Origin: Cypionkella sp049896245
GTDB lineage: Bacteria; Pseudomonadota; Alphaproteobacteria; Rhodobacterales; Rhodobacteraceae
NCBI RefSeq assembly: GCF_049896245.1
Contig: NZ_JAFCTX010000011.1
Coordinates: 1-64,000, forward strand
Direction of reading: 5' to 3'
DNA length: 64,000 nt
Positions 48,451-56,559 of the stretch are shown here, one piece after another (within the stretch, counting starts at the first letter, position 1; every line of letters begins with the position of its first letter). Under the pieces are notes generated by a model. The model worked only from the letters and a program-made list of their open reading frames with translations. It searched no databases and was not told the origin of the DNA. The position numbers and the translations under genes were made by a program.

Positions 48451-49229
48451 AGCGTATCCTGTCTTGGGCCGCGATTGCGGTCGGTGTGGTGTATTTCTTC
48501 CTGCCACTGGTCGGGATGCTGGAATTCTCATTGAAGATGCGGCGGGGCGAGTATTCGCTGGACGCCTACCGTTCGGTGATGGGCGATCCGCAGTTTCAGG
48601 CGACGTTTGGTTATTCGGTGCTGATGGCATGTCTGACGATTGTGTTCGGCGTGCTGGTGGTGGTGCCGACGGTGTTCTGGGTGCGGCTGAAACTGCCGCG
48701 TCTGCGCCCGTTCATGGAGTTCATCACCCTGCTGCCCTTGGTCATTCCGCCGATTGTGATCGTGTTCGGCTATATCCGTTTGTTCAACACCTCCAGTTGG
48801 TTGCCGCTGACGGGGACGACTTTGGGCACCGATTTTCTGCTGATGTGCGGCTATGCGGTGCTGGCGCTGCCCTATATGTATCGCGCGGTTGACACCGGGC
48901 TTGCGGCGATTGATCTGCGCACGCTGACCGAAACTGCGCAGAGCCTAGGGGCGGGCTGGATCACCGTGTTGGTTAAGGTGATCTTGCCGAATGTGCTGGT
49001 GGCAGTGCTGTCGGGGGCGTTTTTGACCTTTGCCATTGTGATCGGCGAATATGTCTTTGCGGCCTTGCTGGACCGGCCTGCGTTTGGGCCTTATCTGGTC
49101 TGGGCGGGGGGCAATAAAGCCTATGAACCTGCGGCTTTGGCCGTGATCACTTTCGCGCTGACCTGGGCCTGCATGATGTTGATCCAACTGGTCACCAAAT
49201 TTTCCAAACACACAAGGATGCAGCACTGA
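48447..49229 (+). CDS. ABC transporter permease (second subunit)
   Basis: A 260-residue membrane protein of PotC/PhnV type. TM1 is ILSWAAIAVGVVYFFLPLVG; FMEFITLLPLVIPPIVIVFG is a middle helix; the EAA loop is TLTETAQSLGAGWITVLVKV near residue 165. The ATG at 48447 overlaps the previous stop (ATGA) and its own stop overlaps the ATPase start (TGATG). Confidence 0.9.
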   Translation: MKRILSWAAIAVGVVYFFLPLVGMLEFSLKMRRGEYSLDAYRSVMGDPQFQATFGYSVLMACLTIVFGVLVVVPTVFWVRLKLPRLRPFMEFITLLPLVIPPIVIVFGYIRLFNTSSWLPLTGTTLGTDFLLMCGYAVLALPYMYRAVDTGLAAIDLRTLTETAQSLGAGWITVLVKVILPNVLVAVLSGAFLTFAIVIGEYVFAALLDRPAFGPYLVWAGGNKAYEPAALAVITFALTWACMMLIQLVTKFSKHTRMQH

Positions 49230-50296
49230 TGGCGTATCTGGACCTTTCGGCGCTGCAAAAATCCTTTGACGCGAACCAAGTGGTGAAATCGTTTGATCTG
49301 GGGGTGGCGAAGGGGGAGTTTGTCTCGCTGCTTGGCCCATCTGGCTGCGGCAAGACCACGGTGCTGCGGATGGTGGCGGGATTTGAAACTCCAACGGTTG
49401 GCGCAATCAAGATTGACGGCGAGGATGTGACGCATCTGCGGCCCAATCAGCGCAACATCGGCATGGTGTTTCAGGCTTACGCTTTGTTTCCGAACCTGAC
49501 GGTGGCGCAGAATGTGGGCTTTGGCTTGAAGATTGCCGGGGTTTCTAGCGTCGAGATCACCGCGCGGGTGGCTGAAATGCTGGCGCTGATCGGTCTGCCA
49601 GAGATGGGCGCGCGCTATCCGTTTCAGCTATCGGGTGGGCAGCAGCAGCGGGTGGCTTTGGCCCGCGCGCTGGCGCCGAGGCCACGGGTGTTGTTGCTGG
49701 ATGAGCCGCTGTCGGCGCTGGATGCGAAGATCCGGGTCAGTCTGCGGGCGGAAATTCGCGATATTCAGCGCAAGCTGGGCATCACCACGATTTTTGTGAC
49801 GCATGATCAGGAAGAAGCCCTGTCGATGTCAGACCGGGTGGTGGTGATGAACGGCGGGCGGGCGGAACAGGTGGGTGCACCGTTTGAGATTTATAACCAT
49901 CCGAAAACTCGGTTTGTGGCGCAGTTTGTTGGCACGTTGAACACGTTGGACGCCGTTGTGACGGATGCAGCGCAGGGTGAGGTGATGGTGCAGGGTCAGC
50001 CGTTGCGCCTGCCACAAGCGATTACAGCGGCGCAGGGCGCGACGGTCGGCTTGGCTTTGCGCCCCGAAGTGGTGCATCTGGAGGCTGATGCCGCGCAGAT
50101 CAGCCGGGGCGATTTCGCACTGCCCGCACGGATTGCGGCGGTGCAGTTTCTGGGGGCTGTGATCCGCGTCAAGGCGGAGACGGCGGCGGGGGCGATCTCG
50201 CTTGATCTGTTCAACCGTCCTGATGCGCCACCACCGCCTGTTGGGGCCGAGGTGGCTTTACGGTTTCGCGGGCAGGATGTGATCGTGCTGGCCTGA
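49229..50296 (+). CDS. ABC transporter ATP-binding protein (PotA/PhnT type)
   Basis: A 355-residue ATPase. Walker A GPSGCGKTTVLRMVAGFE (about residue 36), Q-loop MVFQAYALFPNLTVAQNVGF, signature LSGGQQQRVALARALAPRPR, Walker B LLLDEPLSALDAKIRVSLRA, His loop VTHDQEEALSMSDRVVVM, and a C-terminal TOBE domain (GLALRPEVVHLEAD). It is the last gene of the second importer. Confidence 0.92.
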   Translation: MAYLDLSALQKSFDANQVVKSFDLGVAKGEFVSLLGPSGCGKTTVLRMVAGFETPTVGAIKIDGEDVTHLRPNQRNIGMVFQAYALFPNLTVAQNVGFGLKIAGVSSVEITARVAEMLALIGLPEMGARYPFQLSGGQQQRVALARALAPRPRVLLLDEPLSALDAKIRVSLRAEIRDIQRKLGITTIFVTHDQEEALSMSDRVVVMNGGRAEQVGAPFEIYNHPKTRFVAQFVGTLNTLDAVVTDAAQGEVMVQGQPLRLPQAITAAQGATVGLALRPEVVHLEADAAQISRGDFALPARIAAVQFLGAVIRVKAETAAGAISLDLFNRPDAPPPPVGAEVALRFRGQDVIVLA

Positions 50297-50306
50297 GATT
50301 GGGGGC

Positions 50307-51410
50307 TTAAAACCCCTTGGGCCGCGACAGCCAGCGCGCCAGCATTGGGCCAAGCAGCAGCACCAGCAAAAACCGCGCCATATGCATCGTCATCACGAAG
50401 GCCACATCGACGGGGGTGGAGGCCGCAATGATGGCGATGGAATCCATCCCGCCGGGGCTGGTCGCCAGATAGGCGGTCAACGGGTCAATCCCGGCGAATT
50501 GCACCAAGGCGGCAGCCGCCCCGCCGCAGACCGCGATCAACGCCATGATCGAGGCGAACACCCGTGGAAATGCCCGCAAGGCATGGCCCAAAGTGGCGGG
50601 GGTAAAGCGCAGGCCAATCGCCCAGCCAATGGCGGCATAGGTCAGCGCCAGCAACCACGGCGGCAGGTAAATCTGCATCCATCCGGTTTGCGTAAGCCAC
50701 ATGCCCATGCCGATTGGCAGCAGGAAAGTTGCTCCGGGCAGACGCAGCCGCTGGCCTGCGAAGGCCAGAACCACGGCAAGGGCGATGGTTTGTGCGGTGC
50801 CCAACAGCGGCATCTGCGGAAACCAGATGATGCTGGGTGCAGGGCCGCCCGCCACGCCAAACAGCCGTGCCACCACGGTGGCCACGACCGCCACACAGGC
50901 GACGCGCAGGTATTGCATGAAGGCGACCAGCCGGATGTCGGCACCATAAGCACCTGATAGAAGCACCATCGCCGAGGCAGCACCCGGTGACGATCCCCAG
51001 ATCGCCGTGGTGCCGGGCAGCGCACCCGAGCGTGCCAACAGCCAGCCCAGCAGCGACGAAGCCGCGATGGTGAACAGTGTCCCGGCCAGTACAATGGGCC
51101 ATTGGGCGGCGGCCTCGGCCATCATCGCAATCGGCAGGATCGTCGCCACCATCAGCCCGACCACACCTTGTGCCGCCGTCATCGCGGGGCCGGGCAGGGT
51201 GATGCTAAACCCACGCAAGGCAAGGATAATCGCCGCCATCATCGGGCCGAGCAGCAGGGCGGCGGGCAGGTGCAGCACCTCAAACCCGGTGGTGATCAGG
51301 ATTGAGAGCAGGGCCAGGGCGGCCCATTGCAGCGCCTGCTGGCGGCGGTTTAAAACGGACGGGGTCTGCGACAACGGAGCGGCTTTCAGCGGGGAGTCGG
51401 AAGCAGGCAT
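50307..51410 (-). CDS. AbrB-family membrane protein (Gate/AmoA-like)
   Basis: A 367-residue polytopic protein of the AbrB duplication family, with two similar halves of about five TM segments: ALLLGPMMAAIILALRG with GPAMTAAQGVVGLMVATILP, WGSSPGAASAMVLLSGAYGA and again YLATSPGGMDSIAIIAASTP. The family is often annotated as ammonia monooxygenase or regulator, but its role is not established; transport is more likely from the topology. The ATG at 51410 begins MPASDSPLKAAPLSQTP before TM1. It is convergent with the second importer and divergent from the oxygenase locus. Confidence 0.8.
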   Translation of the reverse strand: MPASDSPLKAAPLSQTPSVLNRRQQALQWAALALLSILITTGFEVLHLPAALLLGPMMAAIILALRGFSITLPGPAMTAAQGVVGLMVATILPIAMMAEAAAQWPIVLAGTLFTIAASSLLGWLLARSGALPGTTAIWGSSPGAASAMVLLSGAYGADIRLVAFMQYLRVACVAVVATVVARLFGVAGGPAPSIIWFPQMPLLGTAQTIALAVVLAFAGQRLRLPGATFLLPIGMGMWLTQTGWMQIYLPPWLLALTYAAIGWAIGLRFTPATLGHALRAFPRVFASIMALIAVCGGAAAALVQFAGIDPLTAYLATSPGGMDSIAIIAASTPVDVAFVMTMHMARFLLVLLLGPMLARWLSRPKGF

Positions 51411-51527
51411 GCGTCTACCTAACGCGGGCGGCGGGGGAGGGCAATCGACGCTGGCGCTGGGTTGGCCGCTCTGGACAGCCCGAGCTTCACCTGCCAGTTT
51501 GGTACGAACCCCAAGCTTGAGGTCGCG

Positions 51528-51845
51528 ATGGATCACCCTGTCATGCCCGATCACGCCGCCGATCCCCGGACGGAGCAAAGCCAAAGCTTTGCCGTTCTGG
51601 GTGATGTGGGGGCGCCGATTTTCGCTGCTTGGATTGCGCGTCATGCCCGCCGCCTTGGCCTGCGCGGGGCGATTCTAAGCCACGATGCGGGGCGGGTTGA
51701 GCTGGTGGTGACCGGCCTGCCGGACCTGCTGGATGCGATGGCCTTGGGCTGTAGCCTTGGCCCGCAAGAGGTCTGGGTCGAGCGGATTGATCGGGCAGAT
51801 GTGGTGCTGCAAAGTCTGAATGAATTTGCTTCGATAGCTGATTAA
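51528..51845 (+). CDS. Small acylphosphatase-like protein, catalytic residues not conserved
   Basis: A 105-residue protein. Residues about 28-85 align by eye with the acylphosphatase fold (WIARHARRLGLRGAILSHDA then GRVELVVTGLPDLLDAM; family: ..A..LGL.G.V.N..DGRVE....G). The family Arg in GxVQGVxFR is replaced here (GDVGAPIFAAW), and the catalytic Asn position reads Ser/His. It may therefore have lost hydrolase activity. It precedes the Rieske gene by 131 bp on the same strand. Function unknown; the family link is moderate. Confidence 0.65.
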   Translation: MDHPVMPDHAADPRTEQSQSFAVLGDVGAPIFAAWIARHARRLGLRGAILSHDAGRVELVVTGLPDLLDAMALGCSLGPQEVWVERIDRADVVLQSLNEFASIAD

Positions 51846-51976
51846 CTTATGATCATATGCGGGGAAGATGCTGAAATTTGCGGCATCTGCTGCGGCGGCT
51901 TTGCGCGCGACAGGCTTTCAGCCTTTTGATTCTCGCGCGGGGCGGCAAGGTTCGGTTGGGGATTGCGGGGATTATG

Positions 51977-52588
51977 ATGTCGGGGATCTGGGTGGCCATT
52001 GGCTTGTCGCAGGATTTGCCGCTGGGCGTGGTGACGGCGGGCCGGTGGCAGGGGGCGGAGCTGGCGATCTGGCGCGCAGGCTCTGGGCGGCTGTCGGCGT
52101 GGAATGACCGCTGCCCGCATCGCGGTATGCGGCTGTCGCATGGCTTTGTGCGCGGGGAGACGTTGTCTTGCATTTATCACGGCTGGACCTATGGCAGCGA
52201 CGGCGCGTGCCGCAAAATCCCGGCGCATCCGGCGATGGTGCCGCCAGCCGCGATCCAGGCCGAGGTTTACGCCTGCGTTGAGGCGGATGGTGTGATTTGG
52301 GTGGCACCTGCCGCGAGCGATGTGGCACTGCCCGACCTGAGCGGGCTGAAGCCTGTGCGCTCGATCACCGTGCAGGCCAACGCTATCGCTCTGGCCCGGG
52401 CTTTACCGGGGTTTGTGGCGCAGGACACGGTTTGGCGGGGGGAAGTGGCGGGTGCTGCGGTGGCCTTGGTGCTGCAAGATCGCGATGCGACGCTTAGGCT
52501 GCACGCGCTGGGCGCGGGCGACCGGGTGGCGGTGTCGCGCTGGCTGGATGGCCTGCGGCGCTTGGTGGAAGAAGGAGCTTTGGTATGA
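51977..52588 (+). CDS. Stand-alone Rieske [2Fe-2S] protein
   Basis: A 203-residue cytoplasmic protein. The N-terminal Rieske domain has both ligand pairs, CPHRGMRLSHG (about residue 50) and CIYHGW (about residue 70), typical of ring-hydroxylating oxygenases. The C-terminal about 90 residues (SITVQANAIALARALPGFVA onward) are not recognised. It lacks the non-haem iron domain. The start at 51977 (second of two tandem ATGs) has better spacing from GGGG. Its stop overlaps the next gene (ATGA), which encodes the catalytic domain, so the two probably form one oxygenase with the cluster supplied in trans. Confidence 0.85.
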   Translation: MSGIWVAIGLSQDLPLGVVTAGRWQGAELAIWRAGSGRLSAWNDRCPHRGMRLSHGFVRGETLSCIYHGWTYGSDGACRKIPAHPAMVPPAAIQAEVYACVEADGVIWVAPAASDVALPDLSGLKPVRSITVQANAIALARALPGFVAQDTVWRGEVAGAAVALVLQDRDATLRLHALGAGDRVAVSRWLDGLRRLVEEGALV

Positions 52589-53427
52589 TTCCGCAGCCGG
52601 TTTTGAACGAATGGTATCCGGTCGCGATGACCGCGCTTGTAGGGCCATGGCCGGGGCGGCAAACGCAGCTTCTGGGCAGCGATATCAACGTGTTCTTTGA
52701 GGGGGATGCGATTGTGGTGCGTGGGGCTGCGGGCGATCTGGCGGTATGCTTGGCGTATGGCCATGTCTGGGCCTGCCCGGGCACGCCCGCGCATAAGTTG
52801 TTCCCGATCCCCGAGGCAGATCAACCGGGGCGTCGGCTGGTCGATTGCGGCGTGGTGCGGGTGAAATGCTCACCTTTGCGGGCGGTGGAGAATTTCCTTG
52901 ATATCGCCCACTTCCCCTTTGTGCATACCGATGTTCTTGGGGCCGAACCGCATACCGAAGTCGGTCGCTACGAGGTGCAAATCCGCGAGGACAGCGACGA
53001 AGTTTGGGCGACCAAGGTGCATTTCTACCAACCGCAGGCCGCGAAATCGGCGGCGGGCGGTATTGTGACGGAATATATGTATCGGGTGGCGGCACCTACG
53101 GCGGCTGTGCTGTATAAGACCTGTCCGAATAACCCGGATGAATGGGACGTGATCGGGATTTTCGTGCAGCCCTTGACCGAGGAGCTGTGTAAGGTTTGGC
53201 CTTGGATGGCGCTGTTTGATGACACCACGCCGCAGGCCGATCTGATCCAGTTTCAGCAAATGATCTTCCTGCAAGACCGCTCGATCTTGGAAAACCAGAT
53301 CCCCCGGCTGTTGCCCTTGGACCCCGGAAAAGAGATCCCGACGCAGGCGGATATGACCTCGATTGCCTATCGGCGCTGGTTGAAACGCAAGGGGCTGACC
53401 TACGGTGCGCAGATGGTGGCGGCATGA
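52585..53427 (+). CDS. Ring-hydroxylating oxygenase catalytic subunit without Rieske ligands
   Basis: A 280-residue protein. It starts with the typical oxygenase beginning LNEWYPVAMTALVG and beta strands of a Rieske-like fold (LLGSDINVFFEGDAIVVRGA), but the CxH..CxxH loops are missing. The non-haem iron site is intact: ENFLDIAHFPFVHTDVLG near residue 107 has the bridging Asp and two His ligands. The rest (TEYMYRVAAPTAAVLYKTCP, IFVQPLTEELCKVWPWMALF) matches the vanillate-demethylase/phenylpropionate-dioxygenase catalytic class. Full-length relatives have about 340-360 residues with both domains. The substrate is unknown; the neighbours suggest a purine or other N-heterocycle. Confidence 0.85.
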   Translation: MIPQPVLNEWYPVAMTALVGPWPGRQTQLLGSDINVFFEGDAIVVRGAAGDLAVCLAYGHVWACPGTPAHKLFPIPEADQPGRRLVDCGVVRVKCSPLRAVENFLDIAHFPFVHTDVLGAEPHTEVGRYEVQIREDSDEVWATKVHFYQPQAAKSAAGGIVTEYMYRVAAPTAAVLYKTCPNNPDEWDVIGIFVQPLTEELCKVWPWMALFDDTTPQADLIQFQQMIFLQDRSILENQIPRLLPLDPGKEIPTQADMTSIAYRRWLKRKGLTYGAQMVAA

Positions 53428-54092
53428 AGCTGTATGATTACGTGCTTTCCGCCAGTTGCTACAAAGTGCGGCTGATGGCGGCGCTGATGGCGGTGAAGCT
53501 GGACGTTGAGGCGGTGGATTTTCATCCGGGGCGGGCGCATAAATCTACAGATTTTCGGGCGATAAATCCAGCCGGAACGCTGCCTGTGCTGGTCGATGGC
53601 GATCTGGTTTTCACGGAAAGCACCGCGATGCTGGTTTATCTCGCGCAAGTTTCAAAGGCGGGCGCGTGGCTGGGCGTGGGCCCCGCTTAAACCGCAAAAG
53701 TGCAGCAATGGCTGGCGTTCTCGGCGCGGCTTGGGGCCAGTTTGGGTATGGCGCGGTTGCATGATATGCTGCTGTATCCCGGCGATATTGACGCGTTTCG
53801 GAGGGCAGGGGTGGAGTGTCTGCGCGAGTTGGAATCCCAGCTGACCGAAGCGCGGTTCGCGGGGCGGATTTTCCTGACAGGCGACGCCCCCACCATTGCC
53901 GACATCGCCTGCTTTCCCAACGTGGCGCTTGCGCCGGATGGCGGCGTGACGCTCGGCGATTATCCCTCAATACGCCTCTGGTCCCGCGCCATCCGCGCGG
54001 TGCCGGGGTTTATCGAGATGCCGGGGATTCACCGCCTGCATGAGTTGAAACCCGCCCCCGAAGCCGTGCCGCCACTGGAGCCGCTGCTATGA
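53424..54092 (+). pseudogene. Glutathione S-transferase interrupted by an in-frame TAA
   Basis: The N-terminal thioredoxin-like half (MKLYDYVLSASCYKVRLMAA, INPAGTLPVLVDGDLVFTES TAMLVYL) runs to GVGPA and meets TAA at 53688-53690. The same frame then continues TAKVQQWLAFSARLGASLGM through the C-terminal helical half (GDAPTIADIACFPNVALAPD) to 54092. No shift of frame is needed; one sense codon (GAA, CAA or AAA) to TAA would explain it. As the stop is TAA, selenocysteine is excluded. The gene would be dead unless the halves are made separately (GTG at 53700) or the base is a sequencing error. It overlaps both neighbours by 4 bp. Confidence 0.85.
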
Positions 54093-55447
54093 GCACCCTG
54101 CTGAAAAACTGCGCCGCGATTGTGCCTTCGGCCTCTGATCTGGTGCTCGCGGGGCAGGATATGCTGATCGACGGCAAGCAGATCACAGCCATCGGGCCGA
54201 ACCTGACTGCCCCCGATGCAGAGGTGATTGATGCCTCGGGCTGGTTCATTTACCCAGGCTTGATCAACACCCATCACCATTTCTTTCAATGCTTTGTGCG
54301 CAACCGTGCCGATCTGGATTGGACGAAACTGTCGGTGCTCGAATGGCTGGACTTGATCTATCCGATCTTCTCGCGGCTGACCGAGGATCAGTTTTACCAC
54401 TCCTCGGTGGTGGCTTTGGCCGAACTGATCAAACACGGCTGCACCACGGCGTTTGACCACCAATACAACTTCCCCAAGCATGCCGGGTCGCGCATCGTGG
54501 ATCGGCAGTTTGAGGCCGCCGATCTTCTGGGCATCCGCTTTCATGCCGGACGTGGCGGCAATACCCTGCCGAAATCCGAAGGCAGCACCATTCCCGATGA
54601 AATGCTGGAGACCACCGATCAATTCATCGGCGATTGCGAGCGGCTGATTGATAGCTACCATGACCCCGCGCCGTTCAGTATGCGCCAAGTCGCGGTGGCC
54701 CCCTGCCAGCCGGTGAATTGCTATCAGGACACGTTTGAGCAATCCGTCCGCCTCGCCCGCGATAAAGGCGTATTGCTGCACACCCATGTCGGCGAAGGTG
54801 AAAGCCCGGTGATCGAGGCGCGGACGGGGCGCAGAACGGTGCAATACCTTGACGAGATGGGGTTTTCCGGCCCCGACACTTGGTATGCGCATTGCTGGGA
54901 GTTGACGCATGGCGAGTTGGCGCAGATGGCCGCTGCCCGAACCGGCGTGTCGCATTGCCCGGAACCCGTCTATCTGGTGGGGGCCGAAGTCACCGATATT
55001 CCGGCGATGCAGGCCTTGGGTTTGCGGATTGGTTTGGGCTGCGATGGGGCTGCATCGAACGACAATTCCAACCTGATGCACACCGTCCATTCCGCCTATA
55101 TGCTGCAATGCTTGGTCGCCAATACCCGCAAACATCCCGTGCCGGACCCCTCTGCCTTCCTGCACTACGCGACCACCGGCGGCGCGGATTTACTGGGCCG
55201 TAAAGACCTTGGCCGCCTTGCCCCCGGCATGGCCGCTGATCTGTTTGCCATCGACACCCGCCGTCTGGAATTCGTCGACACCCGCCATGATCCGGCCAGC
55301 CTGATCCCCAAGGTGGGGGTCGGTCGCCCGGTCGATATGACCATGATCAACGGCCGCATCGTCTGGCGCGACGGCCAGTTTCCCGGCCTTGATGAGTCCG
55401 ACCTGTTCGCAAAAGCCGAAACCTCGCTTCACCGCATCATGACTTGA
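54089..55447 (+). CDS. 8-oxoguanine deaminase-like amidohydrolase
   Basis: A 452-residue amidohydrolase of the AtzB/TrzN/8-oxoguanine deaminase group. Metal site: YPGLINTHHHFFQCFVRNRA (HxH near residue 63), LHTHVGEGES (His), WYAHCWEL (His) and GLGCDGAASNDNSNL (Asp) are all present. ATAFDHQYNFP-type sequence CTTAFDHQYNFPKHAGSRIV matches the deaminase subgroup. The expected reaction is hydrolytic deamination of an aminopurine or s-triazine-like ring; guanine, 8-oxoguanine and isoguanine are candidates. It is coupled to the GST frame upstream, and a BMP-type importer follows after 16 bp. Confidence 0.85.
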   Translation: MSTLLKNCAAIVPSASDLVLAGQDMLIDGKQITAIGPNLTAPDAEVIDASGWFIYPGLINTHHHFFQCFVRNRADLDWTKLSVLEWLDLIYPIFSRLTEDQFYHSSVVALAELIKHGCTTAFDHQYNFPKHAGSRIVDRQFEAADLLGIRFHAGRGGNTLPKSEGSTIPDEMLETTDQFIGDCERLIDSYHDPAPFSMRQVAVAPCQPVNCYQDTFEQSVRLARDKGVLLHTHVGEGESPVIEARTGRRTVQYLDEMGFSGPDTWYAHCWELTHGELAQMAAARTGVSHCPEPVYLVGAEVTDIPAMQALGLRIGLGCDGAASNDNSNLMHTVHSAYMLQCLVANTRKHPVPDPSAFLHYATTGGADLLGRKDLGRLAPGMAADLFAIDTRRLEFVDTRHDPASLIPKVGVGRPVDMTMINGRIVWRDGQFPGLDESDLFAKAETSLHRIMT

Positions 55448-55463
55448 TCCCAAAGGAAACCCG

Positions 55464-56555
55464 ATGACCCAAACCCGCCGCTCTTTCCTCAAATCCAGCC
55501 TCGCCGCCAGCACCGCTTTGGCGCTGCCGATCCCGGCCTTCGCGCAAGATGGCGTGCTGAACGTCGCTCTGATCGTGCCCTCGCCCGCCGCTGATGTCGG
55601 CTGGTCGCACACGCTGGAGCTTGGCACCAAGGCGCTGGAGGCCGAATATGGTGACAAGATCAAGGTCACGCTGCTGGAGAACATCGCCGAAGGCCCCGAT
55701 GGCGACCGCATCATGAACAAGACCGTGGCAGATGGTAACAGCTTCCTGATCCTCGGCTCGTTTGGCTATATGAACGGCGGGCTGAAGCTGGCCAAGGCGC
55801 ACCCGGAAGTGTCGATCCTGCACGCTTCGGGCTATCAGACCGCGCCGAACTTCTCGCCATTTGGGGCGCGCTACTATCAGGGCACCTACCTGATGGGGAT
55901 GGCGGCGGCGTCGCTGTCGAAGTCGAAGAAACTGGGCTGCGTGGGGGCCTTTGCGATCCCCGAACTGATCACCTCGATCAATGCGTTTACCTTGGGCGCG
56001 CAGTCGGTCGATCCGACGATGGAGGTCTCGGTGGTCTGGGTGAACTCTTGGTTCGATCCGGCGTCAGAGCAGGAAGCCGCCAAGGCGCTGCTGTCGCAGG
56101 GCTGCGATGTGGTATTTTCCAACGCGCAGGACACGCCGTCGGTGGTGGCTGCGTGTGAAGAAGCCGGGGCCTATGTGTTCAACCTGAACTCGTCGATGAA
56201 GACCTATGCGCCGAAGAAATATCTTGGCGTGGTTGGCACCGATTGGGCACCGTTCTTTAAGGCGAGTGTGGCGGCGCATCTTGCGGGGACGTTTGCGGGC
56301 GCTTCGGCGTGGCTGGGGATGGCGGATAAGTGTGTGTTCGTCGCAGATTGGAACCCCGACATTACGCCCGATATGGTCGCGAAGATTGAGACGGTGCATG
56401 CCACCTTGCTGGACGGCAGTTTCAGCCCCTTCACCGGGCCGCTGACCAACCAGGACGGGGCCGAGGCCGTGGCTGCTGGTGTGACCTTGGGCGATGATGC
56501 GATCTTGTCGATGGATTGGCATGTCAAAGGCGTCACCACGCCATTGCCGAAATAA
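55464..56555 (+). CDS. BMP-family ABC substrate-binding protein
   Basis: A 363-residue periplasmic protein of the Bmp/PnrA purine-nucleoside class. The N-terminus TRRSFLKSSLAASTALALP is a clear twin-arginine signal with cleavage near AFAQD. Body: VALIVPSPAADVGWSHTLEL GTKAL, LGSFGYMNGGLKLAKAHPEV, FSPFGARYYQGTYLMGMAAA, GAFAIPELITSINAFTLGAQ and VFSNAQDTPSVVAACEEAGA. Relatives bind nucleosides, nucleobases or purine-like compounds. Confidence 0.92.
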   Translation: MTQTRRSFLKSSLAASTALALPIPAFAQDGVLNVALIVPSPAADVGWSHTLELGTKALEAEYGDKIKVTLLENIAEGPDGDRIMNKTVADGNSFLILGSFGYMNGGLKLAKAHPEVSILHASGYQTAPNFSPFGARYYQGTYLMGMAAASLSKSKKLGCVGAFAIPELITSINAFTLGAQSVDPTMEVSVVWVNSWFDPASEQEAAKALLSQGCDVVFSNAQDTPSVVAACEEAGAYVFNLNSSMKTYAPKKYLGVVGTDWAPFFKASVAAHLAGTFAGASAWLGMADKCVFVADWNPDITPDMVAKIETVHATLLDGSFSPFTGPLTNQDGAEAVAAGVTLGDDAILSMDWHVKGVTTPLPK

Positions 56556-56559
56556 CCCG

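Noticed and set aside
50307..51410. Ammonia monooxygenase
   Set aside because: The protein belongs to the AbrB duplication membrane family; the enzyme label is an old annotation carry-over with no catalytic motif in the sequence.
53688..53690. Selenocysteine or pyrrolysine codon in the GST gene
   Set aside because: The codon is TAA, which neither system reads; the window's selenium genes do not change this.
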